Positions 7,621 to 15,354 of a stretch of 26,144 nt of DNA are shown piece by piece. The stretch is from an uncultured Alcaligenaceae bacterium. Its GTDB lineage: Bacteria > Pseudomonadota > Gammaproteobacteria > Burkholderiales > Burkholderiaceae_B. Each line of letters begins with the position of its first letter. The stretch's first letter is position 1. The DNA is taken from NCBI GenBank assembly GCA_937952975.1, contig CALFXX010000099.1, positions 1 through 26,144 on the forward strand, in the 5' to 3' direction. The notes below the pieces were generated by a model. The model did no database searches and was not told where the DNA came from. It worked only from the letters and a program-made list of their open reading frames with translations. The position numbers and the translations under genes were made by a program.

Positions 7621-8136
7621 TTAATGCTTCATCCCACCGTGGCCTTGTTCGCTGGTACCGCTGGGGTTATAGGTTGACGGCTTGACGGTAAAGTTCACGC
7701 GTACTTCGCCGGCTTTTTCAAACTTTAAGACCACGGGTATCAAGTCGCCTTGTTTGAAGGGCCCCGTCAGTTGCAAGAACATCATGTGAAATCCGCCCGG
7801 TGCAAGCTTGGCAGAACCTTTGGCGGGGATATCGATACCCTGCACTTGACGCATCTTGGCCACGCCGTTTTCGGTGATGACGGTATGCAACTCTAAGCGG
7901 GTTGACGCCTCAGACTGTGCTGAAAGTAAGCGATCGCTTACGCCAGTAGGATTGTTAATCTGCATATAGCCTGCACCGTTTGTTTGTCCAGGTACTGAGC
8001 CACGAACCCAAAGATCGTTGATCTCGAGCGGGCCGGCAGTAAAGTCGGCGGCATGCGCCAGCGACAGTGCTGCGCCGCTTAGGGTGAGCGCAGCGACGAA
8101 GCGTGCGAACGTTCCAAGTGTGTGACGAATAGCCAT
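7621..8136 (-). CDS. Periplasmic PCu(A)C copper chaperone
   Basis: This 171-residue secreted protein has a signal peptide (residues 1-29, ending SLAHA-A). It carries the exact copper motif of the PCu(A)C/DUF461 family: H84-x10-M95-x21-H117-x-M119. Family members bind Cu(I) in the periplasm and pass copper to the CuA or CuB centres of cytochrome oxidases. A short His/Met tail (GHGGMKH) may be an additional copper ligand. No SCO1 or oxidase gene is adjacent. It lies 130 bp downstream of the Crp/Fnr regulator on the same strand. That gap contains AT-rich sequence and an AGG 8 bases before the ATG, so it may be transcribed independently. It converges with the YggS-type gene. Confidence 0.92.
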   Translation of the reverse strand: MAIRHTLGTFARFVAALTLSGAALSLAHAADFTAGPLEINDLWVRGSVPGQTNGAGYMQINNPTGVSDRLLSAQSEASTRLELHTVITENGVAKMRQVQGIDIPAKGSAKLAPGGFHMMFLQLTGPFKQGDLIPVVLKFEKAGEVRVNFTVKPSTYNPSGTSEQGHGGMKH

Positions 8137-8266
8137 AATAAAAACCTAAATTTTAATGATGATAAAAGTACCTTAAGGCATGAAGGCCTCAAGGCTCGAA
8201 GTCAAAAGCGCAAGCCGACGCCGACTCAACCCAACGCATCAACCCGCAGACAGGCTTAAGTTGCTA

Positions 8267-8938
8267 TTAGACACCGTAACGCCGCAGTGCCATCAGATCC
8301 AACACTTCAACGGCCCCATATTCAACGTGTACCAAGCCGAGTCCCTCAAGGGCGCGCAGTGCCTGATTGACGCGTTGTCGCGAAAGCCTGGCAAGATAGC
8401 CAATTTCTTCTTGCGTGATGGCCAGTCTCATCCCCATGCCTGGATACAGCAGCGGATTGAACAATTCAGCGAGGCAGCGCGCCACGCGGGCGTCTGGGTC
8501 GTGTAGGCGATCAGACTCTGCCTTGCCAATAAATTGTGCCACGCGCTCATTGAGTTGGTGCAGTAAGAAGCGATTAAACGGGATGCTGTGATCAAGCAGC
8601 CATTCGAAAGTGGCCAGCGGCACGCGTGCAATAACTGAGTCGCGCAACGCCACCACGTCATAGCGTCGTTGCTCATGCTTGAGCAGCGATCCCTCGCCGA
8701 CCCAGCCGCCCGCTGGTACGCCGGTTAGTGAGGCGATTTTGCCTTCAGCATTACCCACTGAGATTTTGATTAACCCTGAGATCACGCCAAGCCAGGCTAA
8801 TGATGGTTCGCCGCGTCGCTCAATGATCGTGCCTGCCAAAACATGCTGCAGGCTGGTGTCGTGCTCAACCCGCGCACGCTGTTCGGGCGTGAGCAATGGC
8901 ATCCATGCAGCAGATAACTTTAGAGAGGGGCTTAGCAT
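8267..8938 (-). CDS. Crp/Fnr-family transcriptional regulator
   Basis: This 223-residue regulator has a cyclic-nucleotide-binding-type beta roll (about 15-125), a dimerisation helix (FNRFLLHQLNERVAQFIGKAES) and a Crp winged helix-turn-helix (175-203, TQEEIGYLARLSRQRVNQAL). There is no cysteine cluster for an FNR iron-sulfur centre. At the cAMP pocket the Glu is kept (GEGS, E82), but the CRP Arg-Ser pair reads Arg-Tyr (R92-Y93), so cAMP binding is doubtful and the effector is unknown. The recognition helix reads SRQRVNQ where CRP has SRETVGR: the Arg that reads the first G is kept, while Glu181 and Arg185 equivalents are both Gln. It diverges from the acyl-CoA ligase/ABC cluster and probably controls it through the palindrome at 8962-8985. 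Confidence 0.9.
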   Translation of the reverse strand: MLSPSLKLSAAWMPLLTPEQRARVEHDTSLQHVLAGTIIERRGEPSLAWLGVISGLIKISVGNAEGKIASLTGVPAGGWVGEGSLLKHEQRRYDVVALRDSVIARVPLATFEWLLDHSIPFNRFLLHQLNERVAQFIGKAESDRLHDPDARVARCLAELFNPLLYPGMGMRLAITQEEIGYLARLSRQRVNQALRALEGLGLVHVEYGAVEVLDLMALRRYGV

Positions 8939-8953
8939 CAGGATATACCCTAG

Positions 8954-8985
8954 TTTTAGCGCAAATGTCGCTAAAACGACATTTG
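8954..8985. promoter_or_regulatory. Composite operator: two overlapping inverted repeats with CRP geometry
   Basis: Two inverted repeats overlap. The first is TTTTAGCG-N7-CGCTAAAA (8954-8976). The second has arms CAAATGTCG and CGACATTTG around the 6-base centre CTAAAA (8962-8985). The second has exactly the shape of a CRP site (AAATGTGA and TCACATTT arms, same spacing), with GA changed to CG in each half. It sits between the Crp/Fnr gene (24 bp from its start) and the ligase gene, centred near 8973.5. Because the two repeats share bases 8962-8976, they probably represent alternative or paired binding modes. Confidence 0.8.
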
Positions 8986-9000
8986 GCTGACGATTCAGCT

Positions 9001-9006
9001 TATAAC
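9001..9006 (+). promoter_or_regulatory. Probable -10 element of the ligase/ABC cluster promoter
   Basis: TATAAC is a fair sigma-70 -10 hexamer. A start about 7-9 bases downstream (9013-9015) would place the operator centre about 40 bp upstream, which is the class II CRP activation position. No good -35 is present at the right spacing, as expected for an activator-dependent promoter that has the operator over the -35 region. The start site is inferred. Confidence 0.45.
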
Positions 9007-9057
9007 TTGTTTCGTCGACAGTAGCAAAAATAATAAATACGGAGAAAACATCCTGCC

Positions 9058-11010
9058 ATGCAGCGCTTGCCCATGACGCGATCTGATACTTTTGCCGCCC
9101 TCTTGGTTGAGCACGCGCGCGTGCGTGGTCAGCGCCCTGCGCTACGTGAGAAGTATCTAGGTATCTGGCAGACGCTCACCTGGCAACAGGTATACGAGCG
9201 GGTGCAAAAATTAGCCTGCGGCTTGGCTGCGTTGGGTATCAAGCAAGGTGACCATGTTGCAGTGATTGGCGAAAATCGCCCGCAGCTCTACATGAGCATG
9301 ATGGCGACCCAAGCGTTGGGGGCAGTGCCGATCCCTCTGTATCAGGATGCGGTTGCACAAGAGATGGTTTACGTGTTGCAAGACGCCTCGGTGAGCGTCG
9401 CAGTCGTAGAAGATCAAGAGCAAGTCGACAAAATGCTTGAAGTGCGCGACCAATGCCCAGCGTTGCGCAGCATTGTTTACGACGACCCACGCGGGCTCAG
9501 GCACTACGCTGACCCAGCGCTGCTGTCATGCGATCAGCTGGCAGCACTCGGTGCGCAACAGAACGCACAAGAGCTGTTTGATCGTAGCGTTGCCGCTGTT
9601 CAGCCCCACGATCCGGCCGCAATGTTTTATACGTCTGGAACAACAGGCAAGCCTAAAGGTGTCGTGTTGACCCATCATGCGTTGATTGACCGAGCGCGCG
9701 CCGTCGAAGCAATGGAAGGGTTGACCGATCACGAAGAGGTTGTCGCGTATTTGCCTGTTGCCTGGATCGGGCAAAACATGTTCTCGTACACCCAGTTGTT
9801 GGTCACGGGGTTTACGGTCAATCACCCCGAGTCGCCCGATACAGTGACGATTGACATGCGGGATATTGGTCCGACCTACTACTTCGCACCTCCACGAGTG
9901 CTCGAGGGTTTGTTGACTCAAGTCACAATCCGCATGGAAGACGCTGGTTGGTTCAAGCGCACGCTGTACGGCTGGGCCATGCAGGTCGCGCGCCGCGTGG
10001 GCGCGCAAGTACTTGATCACAAGTCTGTGCCTATTGTTGAAAGAATACGTTACGCGCTGGGCAACGCGTTGGTGTTTGCGCCTCTGCGCAATGTCCTGGG
10101 CATGAGTCGTGTGCGAATCGCGTACACCGCTGGCGAAGCTATTGGCCCTGACTTGTTTGTCTTCTATCGCTCAATTGGTATTAATTTAAAACAGCTGTAC
10201 GGCTCGACTGAGACGGCAGTGTTTGTTTGCGTTCAACCCGACGGTAACGTCAAGCCCGATACAGTCGGGCCACCGGTCGCAGGGGTCGAAGTGCGGGTGA
10301 CAGAAGAGGGCGAAATCCAATTAAAAAGCCCGGGGCTCTTTAAAGAGTACTACCGTAACCCAGAGGCGACGCAAGAGACGCTGACACAAGACGGTTGGTT
10401 TCGTACGGGCGACGCAGGCTATCTGGATGAAGATGGGCATCTCAAAATCATCGATCGCGCCAAAGACGTTGGCAAGTTAGCCGATGGTAGTTTGTTTGCC
10501 CCCAAGTATCTTGAAAACAAGTTGAAGTTTTTTTCGCATATTAAAGAGGTTGTGGCGTTTGGTGCTGGGCAATCAGAGGTTTGTGCGTTTATCAATATCG
10601 ACCTCGAGGCGGTTGGCAATTGGGCCGAACGGCGTGGCTTGGCCTACGCGGGTTACGCCGATTTGGCTGCGCGTGACGAGGTGTATGAACTGATTGAAGA
10701 GTGTGTTGAGCAGGTCAATCGTGATTTGTCCCAAGATAAGCGCTTGTCGCAATCGCAAATTAGTCGCTTTTTGATTCTGCACAAAGAGCTTGACCCTGAC
10801 GATGACGAGCTCACGCGCACGCGCAAAGTGCGACGTGGTTTTGTCGCTCAAAAGTATGCCGTCCTAGTCGAGGCGTTGTTTGCTGGGCGCGAGCGTCAGT
10901 ACATCGATACAGAGGTGAAATTCGAAGATGGCCGAACTGGCCGGATCTCGGCTGATCTGAAAATTCGTTCGGTGCGCGTTGTGGCGCCCAACCTTGCCAA
11001 GGCAGCGTAA
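9058..11010 (+). CDS. AMP-forming acyl-CoA synthetase (long-chain fatty-acid-CoA ligase type)
   Basis: This 650-residue ANL-superfamily ligase would convert a carboxylate, ATP and CoA to an acyl-CoA. The P-loop MFYTSGTTGKPKG starts at 189, YGSTE (A5) is at 381-385, and GWFRTGD with the ribose-binding Asp is at 446-452. The hinge IIDRAKDV (464-471) continues into an unusual KLADGSLFAPKYLE, and the probable catalytic Lys is K590 in TRTRKVRRG. The hinge region differs from the common DIIVTSGGKNI form. The start at 9058 has a GGAG only at 13-base spacing; an ATG at 9073 is the alternative. It is the first gene of the cluster, two bases before livG, so it is presumably co-transcribed with the transporter. 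The substrate is unknown. Confidence 0.93.
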   Translation: MQRLPMTRSDTFAALLVEHARVRGQRPALREKYLGIWQTLTWQQVYERVQKLACGLAALGIKQGDHVAVIGENRPQLYMSMMATQALGAVPIPLYQDAVAQEMVYVLQDASVSVAVVEDQEQVDKMLEVRDQCPALRSIVYDDPRGLRHYADPALLSCDQLAALGAQQNAQELFDRSVAAVQPHDPAAMFYTSGTTGKPKGVVLTHHALIDRARAVEAMEGLTDHEEVVAYLPVAWIGQNMFSYTQLLVTGFTVNHPESPDTVTIDMRDIGPTYYFAPPRVLEGLLTQVTIRMEDAGWFKRTLYGWAMQVARRVGAQVLDHKSVPIVERIRYALGNALVFAPLRNVLGMSRVRIAYTAGEAIGPDLFVFYRSIGINLKQLYGSTETAVFVCVQPDGNVKPDTVGPPVAGVEVRVTEEGEIQLKSPGLFKEYYRNPEATQETLTQDGWFRTGDAGYLDEDGHLKIIDRAKDVGKLADGSLFAPKYLENKLKFFSHIKEVVAFGAGQSEVCAFINIDLEAVGNWAERRGLAYAGYADLAARDEVYELIEECVEQVNRDLSQDKRLSQSQISRFLILHKELDPDDDELTRTRKVRRGFVAQKYAVLVEALFAGRERQYIDTEVKFEDGRTGRISADLKIRSVRVVAPNLAKAA

Positions 11011-11012
11011 CC

Positions 11013-11807
11013 ATGACCACACAACTGCGCGAACGTATCGGCGAAGTCGTACTCGAGATGCAGAATATTTCGCTGGCTTTTGGCGGTGTCAAGGCCTTGA
11101 CCGACATTTCGTTTGATGTGCGTGAGCATGAGATCAGGGCGATTATTGGCCCCAATGGTGCTGGCAAAAGCTCAATGCTTAATGTGATCAATGGTGTGTA
11201 CACCCCGCAGCAGGGCAGCATCACCTTTGGTGGTGAGAACTTCAACAAAATGAATCCCCGCCGCGCGGCTGAAATGGGCGTGGCACGAACCTTTCAGAAT
11301 CTTGCGCTGTTCAAAGGCATGAGCGTGCTTGACAACATCATGGCTGGACGAAACTTGCGGATGACCTCAGGCATTTTGGCTCAGGCCTTCAGGCTGGGTT
11401 CTGCTGAGCGCGAAGAGATTCGCCATCGTGAGTTTGTCGAAAATCTGATCGATTTTCTTGAAATTCAAGCCTATCGCAAAACGCCCGTCGGGCGCTTGCC
11501 CTATGGCTTGCAAAAGCGCGTCGACTTAGGGCGTGCGTTGGCGATGGAGCCGCGCCTCTTGTTGTTAGACGAGCCAATGGCCGGAATGAACATTGAAGAA
11601 AAGCAGGATATGAGCCGCTTCATTCTTGATGTGAACGATGAGTTTGGCACCACGATCGTACTGATCGAACATGATATGGGCGTCGTGATGGACATCTCGG
11701 ATCGTGTCGTGGTGCTTGATTACGGTAAAAAAATCGGCGACGGTACACCTGCGGAGGTGCGTCAAAACGAGGCGGTCATCAGTGCCTATCTTGGCGTGGC
11801 GCATTAA
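11013..11807 (+). CDS. LIV-type ABC transporter ATP-binding protein (LivG-like)
   Basis: This 264-residue cytoplasmic ATPase belongs to the branched-chain amino acid (HAAT) transporter family. Walker A is GPNGAGKS (46-53), and the Q-loop lies in ARTFQNLALF. The signature is the divergent LPYGLQKRV (162-170), Walker B is LLLLDEP (182-188) and the switch histidine is H220 in LIEHDMG. It starts two bases after the ligase stop, using an AAGGCAG-like site inside the ligase gene, so the two are tightly coupled. The link to acyl-CoA ligases rather than amino-acid enzymes suggests an aromatic or other carboxylate substrate, as known for several HAAT systems. Confidence 0.94.
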   Translation: MTTQLRERIGEVVLEMQNISLAFGGVKALTDISFDVREHEIRAIIGPNGAGKSSMLNVINGVYTPQQGSITFGGENFNKMNPRRAAEMGVARTFQNLALFKGMSVLDNIMAGRNLRMTSGILAQAFRLGSAEREEIRHREFVENLIDFLEIQAYRKTPVGRLPYGLQKRVDLGRALAMEPRLLLLDEPMAGMNIEEKQDMSRFILDVNDEFGTTIVLIEHDMGVVMDISDRVVVLDYGKKIGDGTPAEVRQNEAVISAYLGVAH

Positions 11808-11819
11808 GGCGAAGCAGAC

Positions 11820-12749
11820 ATGGGATTTTTTCTTGAAACCTTATTTGGCGGCTTGATGAGCGGCATGCTCTATTCGCTGATCGGTCTGGGGTTTGTCTTG
11901 ATTTTTAAGGCGTCAGGCGTCTTCAATTTTGCACAAGGTGCCATGGTGCTTGTGGCCGCCTTGTCGATGGCACGCTTTGCGGTGTGGATCCCAAACTGGT
12001 TGGGTTTTCAGAGCCTGATCCTCGCCAATGTGCTGGCGTTTATGGTCACCGCCGTGCTGATGTTTGTGATGGCCTGGTGCATCGAACGCATGGTTTTGCG
12101 CCACTTGGTCAACCAAGAGGCGACCGCGCTGCTCATGGCCACTTTAGGCATTGCTTACTTTCTTGAAGGCTTGGGACAAATCGCTTTCGGCGCTTCGGTG
12201 TACACCATCAATGTGGGGATGCCCAAAGAGCCCGCCTTTCTTTTCGAGTCAGTCTTTGACGGTGGGGTTCTGCTTAATCTAGAGGACCTCACTGCCGCGG
12301 TGATTGCTGCGCTGTTGGTGGCAAGCCTCGCACTATTTTTTCAAGTCACCGCAACAGGGCGTGCCTTGCGCGCCGTTGCCGATGATCATCAGGCCGCGCA
12401 GTCGGTGGGCATTCCTTTAAATCGAATCTGGGTCATTGTCTGGACTGTCGCCGGCGTAGTGGCTTTGGTGGCGGGCATCATTTGGGGCTCAAAGTTCGGC
12501 GTGCAATTCACACTTGCCACTGCAACCTTACGAGCTTTGCCTGTCGTCATTCTTGGCGGCTTAACCTCAGTGCCGGGCGCGATCATCGGTGGCTTGATTA
12601 TTGGGGTAGGCGAAAAAATTTCAGAAGTTTATTTGGGGCCACTTGTGGGTGGCGGAATCGAAATCTGGTTTGCTTACGTGTTGGCATTGGTGTTTTTGTT
12701 ATTCAGGCCGCAGGGCTTGTTTGGCGAAAAAATCATCGACCGCGTTTAG
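11820..12749 (+). CDS. LIV-type ABC transporter permease (LivH-like)
   Basis: This 309-residue integral membrane protein has about eight hydrophobic segments. Family landmarks are SGMLYSLIGLGFVLIFKASGVFNFAQGAM near the N-terminus, the cytoplasmic coupling loop TGRALRAVADDHQAAQSVGIPLNRIW, and GGLTSVPGAIIGGLIIGVGEK towards the C-terminus, ending FRPQGLFGEKI. Length is typical. It follows livG by 12 bp. With the LivM-like protein it would form the transport channel for the substrate delivered by the binding protein at 13994-15319. Confidence 0.94.
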   Translation: MGFFLETLFGGLMSGMLYSLIGLGFVLIFKASGVFNFAQGAMVLVAALSMARFAVWIPNWLGFQSLILANVLAFMVTAVLMFVMAWCIERMVLRHLVNQEATALLMATLGIAYFLEGLGQIAFGASVYTINVGMPKEPAFLFESVFDGGVLLNLEDLTAAVIAALLVASLALFFQVTATGRALRAVADDHQAAQSVGIPLNRIWVIVWTVAGVVALVAGIIWGSKFGVQFTLATATLRALPVVILGGLTSVPGAIIGGLIIGVGEKISEVYLGPLVGGGIEIWFAYVLALVFLLFRPQGLFGEKIIDRV

Positions 12750-12782
12750 TGCTTCGCCTTTCACTCATGAGCCAAACATAAT

Positions 12783-13847
12783 ATGTTTTACCGCGAAAAC
12801 GGGCAGTTCAAAACAAGTTATCGGTCAGATCAGCAGATCTTTCCGGTACGGCAAGACCGCATCTTTATCTTTGCGGTGTTACTGCTCGCGTTTGTTGCCG
12901 TGCCGCTTCTGGCCTCTGACTATTTCATCAAAGCCCTGTTGATCCCGTTCTTGATTTTGGCACTCGCCGCCATCGGGCTGAACATCCTGGTCGGGTACTG
13001 CGGTCAGATCTCGCTAGGTACCGGTGCCTTTATGGCCGTGGGGGCGTACGCGGCCTGGAACATCGGCGTGCGGTTTCCTCACACACCTTTAATCGTTGAA
13101 ATCTTGTTGGGTGGTTTTTTTGCAACCTTGGTGGGGGTGTTGTTTGGCATTCCGAGTTTGCGCATTCGAGGCCTTTACTTGGCGGTGGCAACGCTCGCTG
13201 CCCAGTTCTTTGTCGATTGGGCTTTTTTGCGAATTCCATTTTTCACTAACTACTCGCCTTCGGGTAACGTCTCAGTGCCAGCCTTGTCGGCCTTTGGTTT
13301 CTCGTTACAAGCTGCCATCCCAAAATATTTATTTGTTTTGTCGTTTGTTGTCGTCTTCGCTCTGCTAGCTAAAAACTTGGTGCGCGGCGCGATTGGTCGT
13401 CAATGGATGGCGATACGCGATATGGATGTAGCCGCCTCTGTGATTGGGATACGTCCGATGTATGCCAAGCTGACTGCCTTTGCCGTGAGCTCTTTTGTGG
13501 TCGGTGTAGCGGGCGCACTTTGGGGGTTTTTGCACCTAGGTTCTTGGGAGCCTTTAGCCTTTGATTTGAACCGCTCGTTTCAACTGCTATTTATGGTGAT
13601 TATTGGCGGCTTGGGCTCGATACTCGGTAGCTTTTTTGGTGCAGCCTTCATTGTCTTGGTGCCAGTTGCCTTGAATCACATCCCTGGTTGGTTTGGTTTA
13701 CCGTTGGCGATTGATACCGCCGCCCATATCGAGCACATGATTTTTGGCGCATTGATTGTGTTCTTTTTAATTGCAGAGCCTCATGGCTTGGCCAAACTTT
13801 GGACGATTGCAAAAGAAAAATTACGACTGTGGCCGTTTCCACATTGA
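12783..13847 (+). CDS. LIV-type ABC transporter permease (LivM-like)
   Basis: This 354-residue permease is the second channel subunit. After a ~35-residue hydrophilic leader (FYRENGQFKTSYRSDQQIFP), membrane segments start at FIFAVLLLAFVAVPLLA. ALAAIGLNILVGYCGQISLGTGAFMAVGAY and the loop MAIRDMDVAASVIGIRPMYAKLTAF are diagnostic of LivM. It ends IAEPHGLAKLW with a basic tail. It lies 33 bp after livH; no strong Shine-Dalgarno precedes the ATG. The following 146-bp gap to the binding-protein gene is the largest within the cluster. Confidence 0.93.
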   Translation: MFYRENGQFKTSYRSDQQIFPVRQDRIFIFAVLLLAFVAVPLLASDYFIKALLIPFLILALAAIGLNILVGYCGQISLGTGAFMAVGAYAAWNIGVRFPHTPLIVEILLGGFFATLVGVLFGIPSLRIRGLYLAVATLAAQFFVDWAFLRIPFFTNYSPSGNVSVPALSAFGFSLQAAIPKYLFVLSFVVVFALLAKNLVRGAIGRQWMAIRDMDVAASVIGIRPMYAKLTAFAVSSFVVGVAGALWGFLHLGSWEPLAFDLNRSFQLLFMVIIGGLGSILGSFFGAAFIVLVPVALNHIPGWFGLPLAIDTAAHIEHMIFGALIVFFLIAEPHGLAKLWTIAKEKLRLWPFPH

Positions 13848-13903
13848 TGGGTTCAGTGATCTGTTGAATATGGAGTGCAGTATTGGTAGTGTGAATTGTT
13901 AAG

Positions 13904-13932
13904 TTGTAGTGTGCGGCACGAGCTTTGATAAC
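13904..13932 (+). promoter_or_regulatory. Possible weak internal sigma-70 promoter before the binding-protein gene
   Basis: TTGTAG (13904-13909) and GATAAC (13927-13932) are separated by 17 bases. Each hexamer is only a partial match to consensus. Its position before the periplasmic binding-protein gene is sensible, because these proteins are often made in excess over the membrane subunits. Confidence 0.3.
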
Positions 13933-13975
13933 ACCCGGCGGTTGCTGGGCTATTTAACCCGGTGTGTTCAACACC
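13930..13975 (+). other. Alternative stem-loops in the leader of the binding-protein gene
   Basis: ACACCCGG (13931-13938) can pair imperfectly with CCGGTGT (13959-13965). CTGGG (13945-13949) can pair with CCCGG (13958-13962, one G-U). GGTGT (13961-13965) can pair with ACACC (13971-13975). These pairings share bases and exclude one another. The last one ends four bases before the AGAGG Shine-Dalgarno. No T-run follows. A role in protecting the downstream mRNA or in attenuation is possible but unproven. Confidence 0.4.
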
Positions 13976-13993
13976 AACAAGAGGTACACGGAG

Positions 13994-15319
13994 ATGACGA
14001 AGATGAAAATTAAACACATTGCCGCAACCCTGCTCGCGGCGGGCGCGTTAGGCGCCATGGCTTTACCTGCATCGGCCGATGATCAGTTTGTGCCCTTGCT
14101 GGCCTACCGCACGGGCTCGTTTGCGCCCCTAGGGATCCCGTGGGCCGACGGCAAAATGGATTATCTGAAGTTGGTGAATGCGCGCGGTGGCATCAACGGC
14201 GTGAAGATTACGTATGACGAATGCGAAACCGCCTACGCAACCGATCGCGGCGTCGAGTGCTATGAGCGCCTCAAGAAGCAGCCGCCTACCGGTGCCTCGG
14301 CGTTTGATCCACAGTCGACGGGCATCACCTTTGCCGTCAGTGACAAAGCGCCTAACGATAAGGTGTCGATCATGACGGTGGGTTATGGCCTGTCGCAGTC
14401 GACCGATGGCTCAGTGTTTCCGTGGAATTTTCCGTTGCTGGGCACCTACTGGACAGCCGCTGACATCATGATTCAGGATATCGCCAAGCGTGAAGGCGGT
14501 ATGGATAAATTAAAGGGTAAAAAAATCGCCCTGGTGTATCACGACTCGCCTTACGGAAAAGAGCCAATTGCCTTGTTGCAGGCGCGTGCCAAAAAAGAAG
14601 GCTTTGAGCTGTTGTTGTATCCCGTGACCGCGCCGGGCGTTGAGCAAAAATCAACCTGGCTGCAAATTCGTCAGTCGCGTCCAAACTATGTGCTGCTGTG
14701 GAGCGCTGGCATCATGACGCCAACAGCTTTACGTGAGGCGCAGGCAACGGGTTATGCGCGCGACAAGATGTATGGCATCTGGTGGGCAGCCTCAGAGGGT
14801 GATGTGAAAGATCTAGGCGATGTCGCTAAAGGCTATAACGCCGTGACGATTCACAATACGGCAGGCCGCGGTAAGGTGCACGACGAACTTAAAGCGCTGG
14901 TGTATGACAAGGGGCAGGGCAGCGACACCAACGGTACCACCGTGGGCACCATCGCACACACGCGTGGCATGGTGATCTCGATGCTGACGGTTGAGGCGAT
15001 TCGAGCCGCGCAAGAGAAGTTTGGCAAAGGCAAATCGGTGACGCCAGAGCAAGTGCGCTGGGGTCTTGAAAATTTGAACTTGACCCAAGAGTATCTCGAG
15101 TCAATCGGCTTTGGCGATTTGATGCGGCCGGTTAAAACGAGTTGCGATAACCATACGGGTGATGATTGGGCGCGCATTATTACTTGGGATGGTGCGAAGT
15201 TTCAGGTCAAACCTGATTGGTATCGTTCAGACGCCAGCATCGTGACACCGCTGGTTAAAGAGTTTGCAGAGAAATATGCAAAAGATAAAAATCTGACCAC
15301 CGTCAAATGTGCGGGCTAA
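13994..15319 (+). CDS. Periplasmic substrate-binding protein of the LIV-type transporter
   Basis: This 441-residue type I periplasmic binding protein (Peripl_BP_6/HAAT type) captures the transporter's ligand. The signal peptide runs MTKMKIKH then a hydrophobic core, cleaved about ASA-DD (A28). DQFVPLLAYRTGSFAPLGIPWADG leads the mature domain, and LKGKKIALVYHDSPYGKEPIALLQ is the inter-lobe strand. It is longer than LivJ (about 345 mature residues). I chose ATG 13994, with AGAGG 9 bases upstream; ATG 14003 is an alternative, and an in-frame GTG at 13964 would give an unlikely 10-residue prefix before the signal peptide. The gene lies between livM and livF. The ligand is not deducible from sequence. 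Confidence 0.92.
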   Translation: MTKMKIKHIAATLLAAGALGAMALPASADDQFVPLLAYRTGSFAPLGIPWADGKMDYLKLVNARGGINGVKITYDECETAYATDRGVECYERLKKQPPTGASAFDPQSTGITFAVSDKAPNDKVSIMTVGYGLSQSTDGSVFPWNFPLLGTYWTAADIMIQDIAKREGGMDKLKGKKIALVYHDSPYGKEPIALLQARAKKEGFELLLYPVTAPGVEQKSTWLQIRQSRPNYVLLWSAGIMTPTALREAQATGYARDKMYGIWWAASEGDVKDLGDVAKGYNAVTIHNTAGRGKVHDELKALVYDKGQGSDTNGTTVGTIAHTRGMVISMLTVEAIRAAQEKFGKGKSVTPEQVRWGLENLNLTQEYLESIGFGDLMRPVKTSCDNHTGDDWARIITWDGAKFQVKPDWYRSDASIVTPLVKEFAEKYAKDKNLTTVKCAG

Positions 15320-15354
15320 TCTGAGCGCCAATGTTTGAACGATAGGAACTTGCT

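Noticed and set aside
9526..10020. 164-codon minus-strand frame inside the acyl-CoA ligase
   Set aside because: Antisense shadow. The ligase motifs (P-loop to YGSTE) run through the region on the other strand.
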